From assembly GCA_002699145.1 (NCBI GenBank), contig PABK01000021.1:1-64000 (forward strand): a stretch of 64,000 nucleotides of DNA, in the 5' to 3' direction. The DNA is from Halioglobus sp. (lineage in GTDB: Bacteria > Pseudomonadota > Gammaproteobacteria > Pseudomonadales > Halieaceae). The notes beneath the pieces were generated by a model. That model was given only the letters and a program-made list of their open reading frames with translations, did not search any database and was not told where the DNA came from. Both the position numbers and the translations under genes were made by a program. Shown piece after piece: positions 8,940 to 17,094 of this stretch; position 1 is the stretch's first letter; each line of letters opens with the position of its first letter.

Positions 8940-9515
8940 ATGCTGCATACCTTGACACGTACGGTCCTTGCACTGGCTTTGGCCATTGCGCCTGTGCTGC
9001 CGGCGACCGCGCAGGACGACAACATCGGCTGGGTCAACGGCGACGGCGCAGCCCTGCCGGACACCGACACCAGGAAAAGCTCCGGCGGTTTCGGCGGCAT
9101 GCTGGTGGTCACGCCGGATACCGATTGGGAGACCAAGTGGCGGGCGCGGGACAAACAGAAACCGCGGTTTACCGCAGCGGACAAGGTGAAGGTCGGTGAA
9201 GTGCTGACCATCCTGCCGCTGTTCACCAACCCGAAACTGGACGACAAAGGCTACGCGCGCATTCGCTGTGACCTGCGCGTGCTGCGCCCCGACGGTTCAG
9301 TGTCGGTGGAGCAGAACAACCTGGACTGTTTCACCTATAACTTCGCCGGCACAGGGGTCAACCTCAGGGGCATCTTCAAGACCGTGGTGGTACCCACCTA
9401 TATCGGCGAAGCCGAGGACCCCAGGGGCGACTGGGAAGTGGACCTGACGCTCAGGGACGTGGTCAGGGGAGTCGAGGTACCGCTGACCACGACATTCACC
9501 CTGCTGCCGGAATAG
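8940..9515 (+). CDS. Small exported protein of unknown function
   Basis: I do not recognise this 191-residue protein. It begins with a clear signal peptide (about 24 residues, ending ATAQ) and has no further membrane segment, so it should be periplasmic or secreted. The body is rich in beta-strand-like alternation, contains two cysteines (in IRCDLRV and LDCFTY) that could form a disulfide, and ends with a strand-like LTTTFTLLPE, suggesting a single beta-sandwich. The start at 8940 is preferred over a TTG at 8922 because the signal peptide begins there and GGGGAA lies just upstream. It follows the acyl-CoA reductase after 132 bases and converges on the RimK-like operon. Confidence 0.75.
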   Translation: MLHTLTRTVLALALAIAPVLPATAQDDNIGWVNGDGAALPDTDTRKSSGGFGGMLVVTPDTDWETKWRARDKQKPRFTAADKVKVGEVLTILPLFTNPKLDDKGYARIRCDLRVLRPDGSVSVEQNNLDCFTYNFAGTGVNLRGIFKTVVVPTYIGEAEDPRGDWEVDLTLRDVVRGVEVPLTTTFTLLPE

Positions 9516-9557
9516 GCCGGACAGGACCGCCGCGGCGCTACGCCCTTCGCGCGAGCT

Positions 9558-10541
9558 TCAGCCCGCGCCGGCTGCCGGCTGTGTCGTCATCGACGGCAAG
9601 GTACGCATAACGTAATCCACCCGCTGCACGGCCGGCCACTGCCGGCTGTCCGGCAGCTGCTCCACGTGACGCAGCCGCGGCAGCAAACCGCTGCCGTTGG
9701 CGATCTGGATGGCCAGCCCCGGACGGGCGTTCAGTTCGAGCAGTTGCGGACCGACGTACTTGTCCAGCACCAGGTCGGTGCCGATATACCCCAGCCCGGT
9801 CATGTCATGGCATTTCGCCGCCAGCAACAGCATGTCGCGCCAGCCGGGCACGGCAATGTTCTCCAGCGGCAGCCCGGTATCGGGGTGTTCCGAGACCGGT
9901 TTGCCAAACTGCACGGCGTGCAGGCAACGCCCTGACTCCAGTGACAGCCCCACGCCGACCGCGCCCTGGTGCAGGTTCGCCTTGCCGTCCGAGGCGTGGG
10001 TCGCCAGGCGCAACATGGCCATCACCGGATAGCCGCGGAACACGATGATACGGATATCGGGCACGCCTTCATGGGAGTAACCGTCGAAGGTGTCGTCGAA
10101 GGCGATCAGGTCCTCGATAATACCGACGTCCGGCGAACCGCCCAGGGAGTAGAGCCCGGCAAGAATGTTGCTCATGTGGCGGCAGATATCCTCGATGCCG
10201 ACGGCCACACCGGAACTCTTCAGGTAGCGGTCGCCGTCGCGCCCGGTAATGACCAGGATGCCCTTGCCGCCTGAGCCCTTGGCCGGTTTCAGCACGAAGC
10301 TCTCCATGTCCACCAATTGTTGCTCAATACGCCCGATTTCGTGCTGTTCCCGCACCACGAAGCGCAGCCGCGGGGTGGCCACGCTGTATTTTTCCGCGAG
10401 CAGCTTGGTCTTCAGCTTGTTATCCACCAGTGGATACAGGCGGCGCTGGTTGTAGCGGTTGATAAAGTCGACGTTGCGGCAGTTCATGCCGAGCATGCCG
10501 AAGCCCTTCAATCTGCGGGGTGTTATCCAGCGCGTTTTCAA
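9558..10541 (-). CDS. RimK-related ATP-grasp alpha-L-glutamate-ligase-like protein
   Basis: A 327-residue ATP-grasp enzyme related to RimK, which adds glutamates to a protein or peptide. The ATP-binding lysine region FVLKPAKGSGGKGI, the metal-ligand region VPDIRIIVFRG and the C-terminal LLELNARPGLAIQIAN give the expected fold order. It belongs to the family found with a 7TM inactive-transglutaminase protein, and indeed starts inside that gene's stop (4-base overlap at 10538-10541), so the two are translationally coupled. It has no signal peptide and should act on the cytoplasmic face. The substrate is unknown; a peptide or cofactor modified and then handled by the partner membrane and protease proteins is a reasonable guess. 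Confidence 0.88.
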   Translation of the reverse strand: MKTRWITPRRLKGFGMLGMNCRNVDFINRYNQRRLYPLVDNKLKTKLLAEKYSVATPRLRFVVREQHEIGRIEQQLVDMESFVLKPAKGSGGKGILVITGRDGDRYLKSSGVAVGIEDICRHMSNILAGLYSLGGSPDVGIIEDLIAFDDTFDGYSHEGVPDIRIIVFRGYPVMAMLRLATHASDGKANLHQGAVGVGLSLESGRCLHAVQFGKPVSEHPDTGLPLENIAVPGWRDMLLLAAKCHDMTGLGYIGTDLVLDKYVGPQLLELNARPGLAIQIANGSGLLPRLRHVEQLPDSRQWPAVQRVDYVMRTLPSMTTQPAAGAG

Positions 10542-12052
10542 TGCAGGTCATCCACGGCGCGGAATCGCCGCAATTCCGTGAGCTTGTACCCGGTGTACTG
10601 GCCCAGTGCGAGAATAAACGCCAGCAGCACCAGGTTGAGCTCGGGAAAGTTGAAACTCAGGTGCTGCAGCAGCGCGGACTGCATGAGCAGGTAGGCGATC
10701 ACCGCCACGAACAGGCTGCCTCCGCCCTGTATCAACACTTCGTGGGGCCCCTCTTCCTCCCACAGCACGGACATGCGCTCGATGGTCCAGGCGATAATGA
10801 TCATGGGGAAGAAAGTGATGGTCATGCCCGTACTGTACCCCAGCTGGTAACCAATGATGCTGAGCGCCGAGATCAGGAACACCACCAGGATAATCAGGGT
10901 GGCGAGGCGAGACACCATGAGCAGGTTGAGCCTCGACAGGTAGCCTCGCAGCAACAAGCCTATCCCGACCACCGAGACAAAGCTGATCAGGCCCGGAAGC
11001 AGGGAGGTCTGCAGAAACGCCAGGGCAATGAGCACGGGCATGAAAGTCCCCGCGGTGCGCATGCCGATGATTACACGCATGAACACCACCACCGCCGCAC
11101 CCAGTGGCAGCAACAGCAGCAGCTTGAACATGCTCTGTTCCTCTATCGGCAGTCGGTACACGCCCAGCGCGGCAAACAGGCTCGCGCTCTCGCTGACGCG
11201 CGCCAGCTGCTGCGCCGGCACGCTCTGGCGGATCATGGAAAAACTCAGCCGGGAACCGCGTCCACCGGTGACATCCAGCACGGACAATCCGCCGCGGTGC
11301 CACAACAGCAGGTTCGACGGCACGCCGACCTCACCGGTCTCGGGGTTGAAAAGCATCCAGCGTCCGCCGGAAGCGACCTCGACCATGGGCGTCAGGGACT
11401 GGCGCCGCCGGGCGTCCTCGAGGTAGAGACCCATGGCGGAACGCGTCGGGATGCCGGCACGGGCCAGCAGGATCATCAACAGGTCCGCGCGCTCCGGGTG
11501 CAGGGAATGCAACAGGGCCGCATTCTGGTCGTCTGCGCTATCGAGCAACTGGATGAGCTGCCGCGTCAAACTTTCGGGGGAACTGGACAACTCCCTGGCC
11601 CGCTGCAGGACCGTGTCCGCCGCCAGCGTCTCGGCCTCGTCCCAGTCGATCGGCAAGCGCTCCACGACCGCCTCGATCTCCGGCAACTCGTCGCGCGGCG
11701 AGCCGACGAACTGGGCACTGTAATACAGGGATTGCTCGCCACTGGCTTCACGCCGTGTCCATTCCGCTCGCCGCCCGCCCGGCCCGCGCACCAGTGCGAA
11801 GCCGTAGCCCGGCGAGGCGGCAAACTCCTCGAACAGTTCGAAGCCGGGCACCTGCGGGTCCGGCACGCTGAAGCTGGCGGTGACCGGGCCGCCGCTCGCC
11901 TCGAAGTCTATGCGCGCCTCCACCAGCCACACGGAGCGCTCCTGGCCAGGAAGGAAGGGGATACCGGTTTCCCAGTGCCGCAGGCAGGCCACCAGCACGC
12001 CCGCACAGGCCAGCAGGACCAGGACGAGGTGGAAATTGCGGCGCGAATTCAC
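10538..12052 (-). CDS. Inactive-transglutaminase fold fused to seven transmembrane helices (UUP1/7TM family)
   Basis: A 504-residue membrane protein. An N-terminal anchor (LVLVLLACAGVLVACL) leads into a periplasmic part of about 240 residues with a transglutaminase-like core (YYSAQFVG, then ARELSSSPESL, then RADLLMILLARAGIPTRSAMGL). The usual catalytic Cys-His-Asp triad is not evident. The C-terminal half holds about seven hydrophobic helices beginning at FKLLLLLPLGAAVVVFM. The family is conserved beside RimK-like ligases. It overlaps by 4 bases both the upstream protease-like gene and the downstream ligase gene, marking a strict three-gene operon. A role as membrane receptor or scaffold for the ligase/protease pair is inference. 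Confidence 0.87.
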   Translation of the reverse strand: MNSRRNFHLVLVLLACAGVLVACLRHWETGIPFLPGQERSVWLVEARIDFEASGGPVTASFSVPDPQVPGFELFEEFAASPGYGFALVRGPGGRRAEWTRREASGEQSLYYSAQFVGSPRDELPEIEAVVERLPIDWDEAETLAADTVLQRARELSSSPESLTRQLIQLLDSADDQNAALLHSLHPERADLLMILLARAGIPTRSAMGLYLEDARRRQSLTPMVEVASGGRWMLFNPETGEVGVPSNLLLWHRGGLSVLDVTGGRGSRLSFSMIRQSVPAQQLARVSESASLFAALGVYRLPIEEQSMFKLLLLLPLGAAVVVFMRVIIGMRTAGTFMPVLIALAFLQTSLLPGLISFVSVVGIGLLLRGYLSRLNLLMVSRLATLIILVVFLISALSIIGYQLGYSTGMTITFFPMIIIAWTIERMSVLWEEEGPHEVLIQGGGSLFVAVIAYLLMQSALLQHLSFNFPELNLVLLAFILALGQYTGYKLTELRRFRAVDDLH

Positions 12053-12816
12053 CGGCCCGGTCCGCCCGCTTCGGCGGTGCGAATCTGTATACTGCGGTCG
12101 GCAATGTTCTTACGGCTGACATCGACCACCATGACATCCTGCAGGACGTTGCGGCCCAGGAGCATCTGGTAGTCGAGATGGCTGCGGTCGCTGAGGGTGA
12201 ATTCGGCCGTTTGGCTGACGTCTCCCAGCATGATCGACAGCTTGATCACCGGGCGACGTTCGGACTCGTCGGAATTGGACTGCACGATGGAAACCGTGCG
12301 GCTGAGCTTGCGCTCCACCGCGATAAGCTCCTCGGTCCCCGGCTTGACAATGGAAAAGCGCACCCAGCGCTCGCCGTTACGTTCGAATTTCTCGATATCG
12401 CGTGCGTCCAGCGAGGCTGTTTCAGCGCCTGTATCCACACGCGCCGCCAGTTCCAGCTCGAGATTGGGCAACCAGACCTTTTCCATCTGGCCCACCACGA
12501 GCTTTTTCTGCCCGCCCGGCTGCGCCGGGCAGTCGCGTTGTCTCGCGGCCGCGGCGGGCGCCTCCTCGTCCGCCTGCGCCCCCGTAACCTGCTCGGCCAG
12601 CGCGGCCAGTTGTTGCCCCTGAGCCTGTAACTGTTGCGCCTGCTCCTGCAGCCTGGCCGCCGTGCGCTCCTGCCCGGCCAGGCAGGCGTCCATGCGCTGC
12701 AACAGCTGCGCCTCTACATCCGGCCCTCCCTCGGGAGCGCTGGTCGAGGTGGCGGCGCATCCGCCGAGGACAAACAAGCCGGCCGCAAGCAGGCACCGGG
12801 AGGAAAACAGAGGCAT
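12049..12816 (-). CDS. Retropepsin-like lipoprotein (so-called ATP-dependent zinc protease family, PF05618)
   Basis: A 255-residue lipoprotein: the signal peptide ends in the lipobox LGGC (Cys19). Then comes a Gln/Ala-rich stretch of about 60 residues likely to form a coiled coil, and a C-terminal domain from KKLVVGQMEKVWL onward. That domain carries Asp128 in DTGAETAS, the Asp-Thr-Gly motif of retropepsin-type aspartic proteases, followed by IKLSIMLGD and a LLGRNVL segment typical of such folds. Despite the family name there is no zinc-binding HExxH. As I recall, the RimB protein associated with RimK in Pseudomonas belongs to the same family. It is the first gene of the operon and shares ATGA with the 7TM gene. 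Target peptides are unknown. Confidence 0.85.
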   Translation of the reverse strand: MPLFSSRCLLAAGLFVLGGCAATSTSAPEGGPDVEAQLLQRMDACLAGQERTAARLQEQAQQLQAQGQQLAALAEQVTGAQADEEAPAAAARQRDCPAQPGGQKKLVVGQMEKVWLPNLELELAARVDTGAETASLDARDIEKFERNGERWVRFSIVKPGTEELIAVERKLSRTVSIVQSNSDESERRPVIKLSIMLGDVSQTAEFTLSDRSHLDYQMLLGRNVLQDVMVVDVSRKNIADRSIQIRTAEAGGPGR

Positions 12817-12969
12817 GACGCTACCTGAACCGCTCAGAGAACGCTGACTCTACTGGCCGAGCGTGGCAATGTAAATCACCCCCGGAAACACCCGGCGACG
12901 ATGCGGCAACAGGTTCCGGCGCCGCCCACGGTTGTGGCTGAGCCTCGAGGGACCTCCTATACTGGCAGC

Positions 12970-14055
12970 GTGAAAGTCTATCGCACCCTGCTTCCGGCCC
13001 TTGCGCTTTGCACGCTGATCGCGTTGTTGCCTGCCGGCCCCGCTACCGCGGCGACGGCGCACCAGGACGGCGTCTTCCGCTCACTGCTGCCGCCCGAGGC
13101 GGGAGCGCTGGCGGTGGCGCTGCACGTGCACCTGCTCAACCTGCACGCCATCGACGATGAAGCCGAGACCTTCCGGGTCACCGCCATAGTCGAGCTGCAA
13201 TGGATGGACCCGGGCCAGGCGTTCGACCCCCGGGCCGAGGGGGTCACGGAGAAGGTTTTCAGCGGCAACTACCAGTTCAACGAGATTTCGCCGGGCTGGT
13301 TCCCGCAACTGATGATCAGCAACGCCGTGGAGGTGCCTCAATTCCAGGGCGTGCTCTACCGGGTGGAACCTGACGGTCGTTCCTCGGTGCGCCAGGTGAT
13401 GCATGCGCTGGTGCGTTCTCCCATGCAGTTGAAACGCTTTCCCTTCGACAGCCAGCGGCTGGAAATCCGCTTTGCGTTGCTGGGCTTCGCCGACCAGCCG
13501 GTGCCGCTGGTGGCCGCGGACAACCCGATCACCCTGGACGCCGCCAACATGCGCGTGCCGGAATGGCAGCTCGAGCCGCCACGCCTGTACACGGAGCAGC
13601 ATCGCAGTGTCGCGGGCGGGGGCATCGCCAGCGGCGACGCGATCGTCGTGTCCATCGACGCCCGGCGGCAATCGCTGTTCATGCTGCGCCTGGTGATGCT
13701 GCCGCTGGCGCTGATCGTGATGCTCTCCTGGTGCGTGTTCTGGATGGACCGCTCTTCCGTGGGCGACCGCATGGCGGTCTCCTTCGTCGGCATACTGACC
13801 GCGGTCGCCTACCAGACCATGACCAGCGATATCATGCCGCACGTGGCCTATATCACCTTCACCAACGCCTTCGTATTCATCAGCCTGGTGCTGATGAGCG
13901 CCACGGTCATCGTCAATCTGCGCGTCGCCGCCTACGACAAACAGGGCCACCACGAACGGGGCAACCGCATGGACAACCTGTGCAAGTGGCTGTTCCCGGC
14001 GTGCTACACTGCCCTGGTCTCATTCTCCGGCGCGCTGACCTTCTGGCTACTGTGA
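12970..14055 (+). CDS. Prokaryotic pentameric ligand-gated ion channel (Cys-loop family, ELIC/GLIC-like)
   Basis: A 361-residue channel subunit. A signal peptide (about residues 1-25) precedes a beta-rich extracellular domain. The conserved loop at residues 157-160 reads FPFD and, as in other bacterial members, has no disulfide-forming cysteines. Four helices follow: M1 near 235-257 (LPLALIVMLSW), M2 near 262-285 (DRMAVSF..LTAVAYQTMTSDIMP), M3 near 293-316 and M4 at the extreme C-terminus (about 336-360). The M2 pattern strongly recalls Erwinia ELIC, with an acidic-basic pair at the cytoplasmic mouth suggestive of cation selectivity. The GTG start at 12970 begins the signal peptide; a longer ATG start at 12901 adds residues that do not look like one. 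TATACT lies six bases before the GTG. Ligand unknown. Confidence 0.9.
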   Translation: MKVYRTLLPALALCTLIALLPAGPATAATAHQDGVFRSLLPPEAGALAVALHVHLLNLHAIDDEAETFRVTAIVELQWMDPGQAFDPRAEGVTEKVFSGNYQFNEISPGWFPQLMISNAVEVPQFQGVLYRVEPDGRSSVRQVMHALVRSPMQLKRFPFDSQRLEIRFALLGFADQPVPLVAADNPITLDAANMRVPEWQLEPPRLYTEQHRSVAGGGIASGDAIVVSIDARRQSLFMLRLVMLPLALIVMLSWCVFWMDRSSVGDRMAVSFVGILTAVAYQTMTSDIMPHVAYITFTNAFVFISLVLMSATVIVNLRVAAYDKQGHHERGNRMDNLCKWLFPACYTALVSFSGALTFWLL

Positions 14056-14062
14056 CCACGAC

Positions 14063-15121
14063 ATGCCGCTAAGCTCCCCGTCCTTCATTGCCCGCACCGT
14101 AGCCAGCACTTGCCTCCTGGCGACACTGGGCGCCTGCATGAACCTGGGCCCGGCCAGCGTGCAGGCCGGACGCCTGTCCTACGCCGAGGCGATCTCCACG
14201 ACCGAGGAGCAACAAATCCTGCTGGCGCTGGTGAGAAACCGCCACGACCAGCACGGCAGCATGCTCGCGGTGAACAGCGTCACGGCCAATATCAGGATCG
14301 CGGCCAGCGGCAGCATGCAGTTCGGTTTCGGCGACAATGACGACTACAGCGGCAATCTCGTGCCCCTGGGTGCGGGGCTGTCCTACGAGGAAAACCCGAC
14401 GATCTCCTACGCGCCAGTCTCCGGGGAGAAGTACCTGCGCAGTGTCATGTCACCACTGCCGCTGTCGAGATTCGCCCTGCTGGCGGGCAACCTCGCCGAA
14501 CCGGAGTATATCTATCGCTCCCTGCTGGAGCGTGTCAACGGGCTGAAAAACCCGGGACTGTCACGGCCGGGGCGGCTCGACAACGACTTCGACCGGCTGG
14601 TCGGCGCGCTGTCACGACTGGACGCGGCCAACAGCCTGAAGTGGCTGGCGCGCTCCGACTACAGCGCCGAGCTGCTGCTGGAACGCAACGACGCGAGCAG
14701 CACGCGCCTGGTAGCGGACGTCCTGCAACTGCTGGCCGTGGACGACCCCGCGCCGGGCTCGGAGCGCGTGGTACTCCCGGTAACGTTTGGCTTCGACGGT
14801 CCCGGGGACGAGGCGGTGCAGGTCTACACCCGTTCGGTGTGGGAGTTGGTGGAACTGCTGTCCGCCACGATTGAACTGCCCACGGCGGCCGGGGACAGCG
14901 CGCGGCCGGCCACCGCGCCCGGGCCGCGCATCCTGCACGCCGCGCAGGCGCCGGACGATGCGGCGGTGGCGGTGCCCTTCCAGGACGGCTGGTTCTACAT
15001 CGCCAGCGGCGACCGCGACAGCAAGCGCGTGTTTCGCCTGCTGGTCTCCCTGTGGCACGGCGCCATGTCCGGCAGCACGCCCAGTTCACCGCCGGTATTG
15101 ACCGTCCCCGTCAGTCGTTAG
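14063..15121 (+). CDS. Lipoprotein of unknown function, co-transcribed with the ion channel
   Basis: A 352-residue protein with a lipoprotein signal peptide (LGAC lipobox, Cys near residue 25). The segment QQILLALVRNRHDQHGSMLAVNSVTANI resembles an uncharacterised proteobacterial lipoprotein family whose members share a Gln-Leu-Leu-x-x-Leu-Val-Arg core; I know of no function for it. The remainder contains paired helices around residues 150-220 and a C-terminal domain ending in KRVFRLLVSLWHGAMSG. It starts seven bases after the ion-channel stop codon, so both are surely on one mRNA. A role as periplasmic or outer-membrane partner of the channel is only suggested by position. Its last 11 bases overlap the 3' end of the opposite-strand hydratase gene. 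Confidence 0.8.
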   Translation: MPLSSPSFIARTVASTCLLATLGACMNLGPASVQAGRLSYAEAISTTEEQQILLALVRNRHDQHGSMLAVNSVTANIRIAASGSMQFGFGDNDDYSGNLVPLGAGLSYEENPTISYAPVSGEKYLRSVMSPLPLSRFALLAGNLAEPEYIYRSLLERVNGLKNPGLSRPGRLDNDFDRLVGALSRLDAANSLKWLARSDYSAELLLERNDASSTRLVADVLQLLAVDDPAPGSERVVLPVTFGFDGPGDEAVQVYTRSVWELVELLSATIELPTAAGDSARPATAPGPRILHAAQAPDDAAVAVPFQDGWFYIASGDRDSKRVFRLLVSLWHGAMSGSTPSSPPVLTVPVSR

Positions 15122-15974
15122 CGGCGCCTGCCGCGGCGAGTTGCGCGCTGGCCCGCATCGCCAGCGCGCCGTCCGCGTCCAGCGCCCACAGGGTAACCGC
15201 ATTGCCGTCGCGCCGCCCCTGCAGCGCCACCGCGCCGGTATCGAGCAGCGGGCGCAGGCCGCGAAAGGCGAAACTGGCCGGCTGTTCCTGACCGATCTGT
15301 GCGCGCAGCAGGTCCAGCAACAGGGTCGCCGTGAGCGGCCCCTGCACCACCAATCCGCCGTAGCCTTCCCGTCCCGTCGCGTAGTCCCTGTCGTAGTGAA
15401 TGCGGTGGGCGTTGAAAGTCAACGCGGAGTAGCGAAACAACGCCACCGGGTCGGGCTGCCACAGCCGGCTCCACTGCGCCTCCCCCGGCGGCATCTCCCC
15501 CACCGGCGCGCCGGCGGCGCCTGCCGCCTCGCGGTAGACGATGTCCTGCTCCTCCTCCAGCAACAGCACCTGGCCGCGGTGAATGCGGTGCAGCACGCGG
15601 ACGAACACCAGTTCGCCGCTGCGGCCGCGTTTGCGTTGCACCGCTGCCACTGTCGACTGCCGGCGCAGCGCATCGCCGACGCGCAGCGGCGCATACAAGG
15701 TCAGGCGCCCTCCCGCCCACATCCTGCGCGGCAGGGATACCGGCGGCAGGAAGTCGCCGCGCAGCGGATGGCCGTCCGGGCCCAGGCGCGAGGCGCGCAC
15801 CGGCTGCTGGAAAAACAGCCAGTGCCAGCCGGCGGGGAGGCTATCGCCGGGCTGCGGCGGGCGCGGGTGATCCAGCGCGGCGGCCAGCCCCGCCACGGGA
15901 GCCGGCGCGATGGTGTCGCACACGGTTGCGCTGCGCCCTACCCACTCCTGCAGGTACGCACCGTTGTCAGTCAT
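15111..15974 (-). CDS. HTD2-like / mesaconyl-C4-CoA-hydratase-like dehydratase
   Basis: A 287-residue double-hot-dog enzyme of the FAS1-like dehydratase/HTD2 group, which hydrates or dehydrates CoA thioesters. The N-terminal half has LPAGWHWLFFQQP and LPRRMWAGGRLTL; the C-terminal hot-dog has FRYSALTFNAHRIHYDRDYA, where the Asn-x-His-x-Ile-His stretch is the usual active-site helix, followed by the GYGGLVVQGPLTATLLL segment. The start at 15974 lies inside the CoA-transferase gene (8-base overlap), showing translational coupling. Enzymes of this group act on mesaconyl-, itaconyl- or 3-hydroxyacyl-CoA; here the dehydrogenase and CoA-transferase upstream suggest a short catabolic route for a carboxylic acid, with substrate unknown. 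Confidence 0.87.
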   Translation of the reverse strand: MTDNGAYLQEWVGRSATVCDTIAPAPVAGLAAALDHPRPPQPGDSLPAGWHWLFFQQPVRASRLGPDGHPLRGDFLPPVSLPRRMWAGGRLTLYAPLRVGDALRRQSTVAAVQRKRGRSGELVFVRVLHRIHRGQVLLLEEEQDIVYREAAGAAGAPVGEMPPGEAQWSRLWQPDPVALFRYSALTFNAHRIHYDRDYATGREGYGGLVVQGPLTATLLLDLLRAQIGQEQPASFAFRGLRPLLDTGAVALQGRRDGNAVTLWALDADGALAMRASAQLAAAGAAND

Positions 15975-17094
15975 CACTGAATTCCCGGCGAATTGCCTCC
16001 GAGTGCTCGCCGACGCCAGGCACCGGACCCCAGCCGTCAGCCCTCTCCCGGCGCGCCGGGGCCGCCACCAGTTCCACCGGCCCCGAGGGGGTGGCGACGG
16101 ACTGCCGGCGCAGTTGTGGATGGCGCAACAGGTCCGCGACGCTGTTGACCGCGCCGTAGGCGATGGCCGCCGCGCGCAGGCGAGCGGCCAGTTCATCCCG
16201 CTCCAGTTCGCTGAACACGGCGTCGATTGACGCGTCCAGTGCCTGCCGGTTGGCGCAGCGCGCCACGTTGCTGTCAAAGCGCGGATCACGGGCCAGCTGC
16301 GGGCAGCGCAGGACCTCGCTGCACAGGCGCAGCCATTCGCGCTCATTCTGGATGGAAATCACCAACTGCTCGCCGCCGCGGCAGGCGTAGGCGCCGTAGG
16401 GGGCGATGGAGGGGTGATTGAGCCCGACCCGCCCGGGGGCGGCCCCGCCGTACTGCTGGTGTAACAGCGGCACGGTCATCCAGTCCGCCAGGGCGTCGAA
16501 CAGCGATACCGACACGCCCTGGCCGCGGCCGCTGCGCTCCCGCGCCAGCAGCGCTTCCAGCACCGCCGTGTGGGCGTACATGCCACAGGCGATATCGCAC
16601 ACCGAGACGCCCACGCGACCCGGCTGTTGCGGCGCGCCGGTGATCGACGCCAGGCCGGTCTCGCACTGCACCAGCAGGTCGTAGGCCTTCATGTCCCGGT
16701 ACGGCCCCTCCTCACCGTAGCCGCTGATATCCACGGTAATCAGGCGCGGGTGGTCGCGCCGCAGGGCGGCGCTGTCAAAGCCGGCGCGGGCCGCCGCGCC
16801 GGGCGCGAGGTTCTGGATGAACACGTCGGCGTGGCCGAGGATGCGTTGCAGCAGATCGGCGTCGCGCGGGTCCTTGATATTCAGGCACAGGGATTCCTTG
16901 CCGCGGTTCAGCCAGACGAAATAGGCGCTCTCGCCGGCGGCGACATGATCGTAGGCACGCGCGAAATCGCCCTCGGCGCGCTCCACCTTGATGACCCGCG
17001 CACCGGCATCCGCCAGGCGCGAGCTGCAGTAGGGCGCGGCAACCGCCTGCTCGAGAGCGACCACCAGCACACCCTGCAACGGCCCGGCGGACAT
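15967..17094 (-). CDS. CaiB/BaiF family (class III) CoA-transferase
   Basis: A 375-residue class III CoA-transferase, moving CoA from one acyl-CoA to a free carboxylic acid through an aspartyl-CoA intermediate. The N-terminal GVLVVALEQAVAAPYCSSRLADAGARVIKVER and DVFIQNLAPGAAARAGF are family hallmarks. Asp167 in VCDIACGMYA aligns with the catalytic aspartate of formyl-CoA transferase (Asp169). The cytoplasmic enzyme is encoded between an acyl-CoA dehydrogenase (overlapping by one base at 17094) and the hydratase, so the three proteins should be made in concert. It presumably activates the pathway substrate using a product CoA ester. Specificity cannot be predicted. Confidence 0.92.
   Translation of the reverse strand: MSAGPLQGVLVVALEQAVAAPYCSSRLADAGARVIKVERAEGDFARAYDHVAAGESAYFVWLNRGKESLCLNIKDPRDADLLQRILGHADVFIQNLAPGAAARAGFDSAALRRDHPRLITVDISGYGEEGPYRDMKAYDLLVQCETGLASITGAPQQPGRVGVSVCDIACGMYAHTAVLEALLARERSGRGQGVSVSLFDALADWMTVPLLHQQYGGAAPGRVGLNHPSIAPYGAYACRGGEQLVISIQNEREWLRLCSEVLRCPQLARDPRFDSNVARCANRQALDASIDAVFSELERDELAARLRAAAIAYGAVNSVADLLRHPQLRRQSVATPSGPVELVAAPARRERADGWGPVPGVGEHSEAIRREFSDD

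Noticed and set aside
12901-12969. Longer ATG start (12901) for the ion channel
   Set aside because: The added 23 residues are not hydrophobic or conserved, there is no ribosome-binding site, and the signal peptide begins properly at the GTG at 12970.
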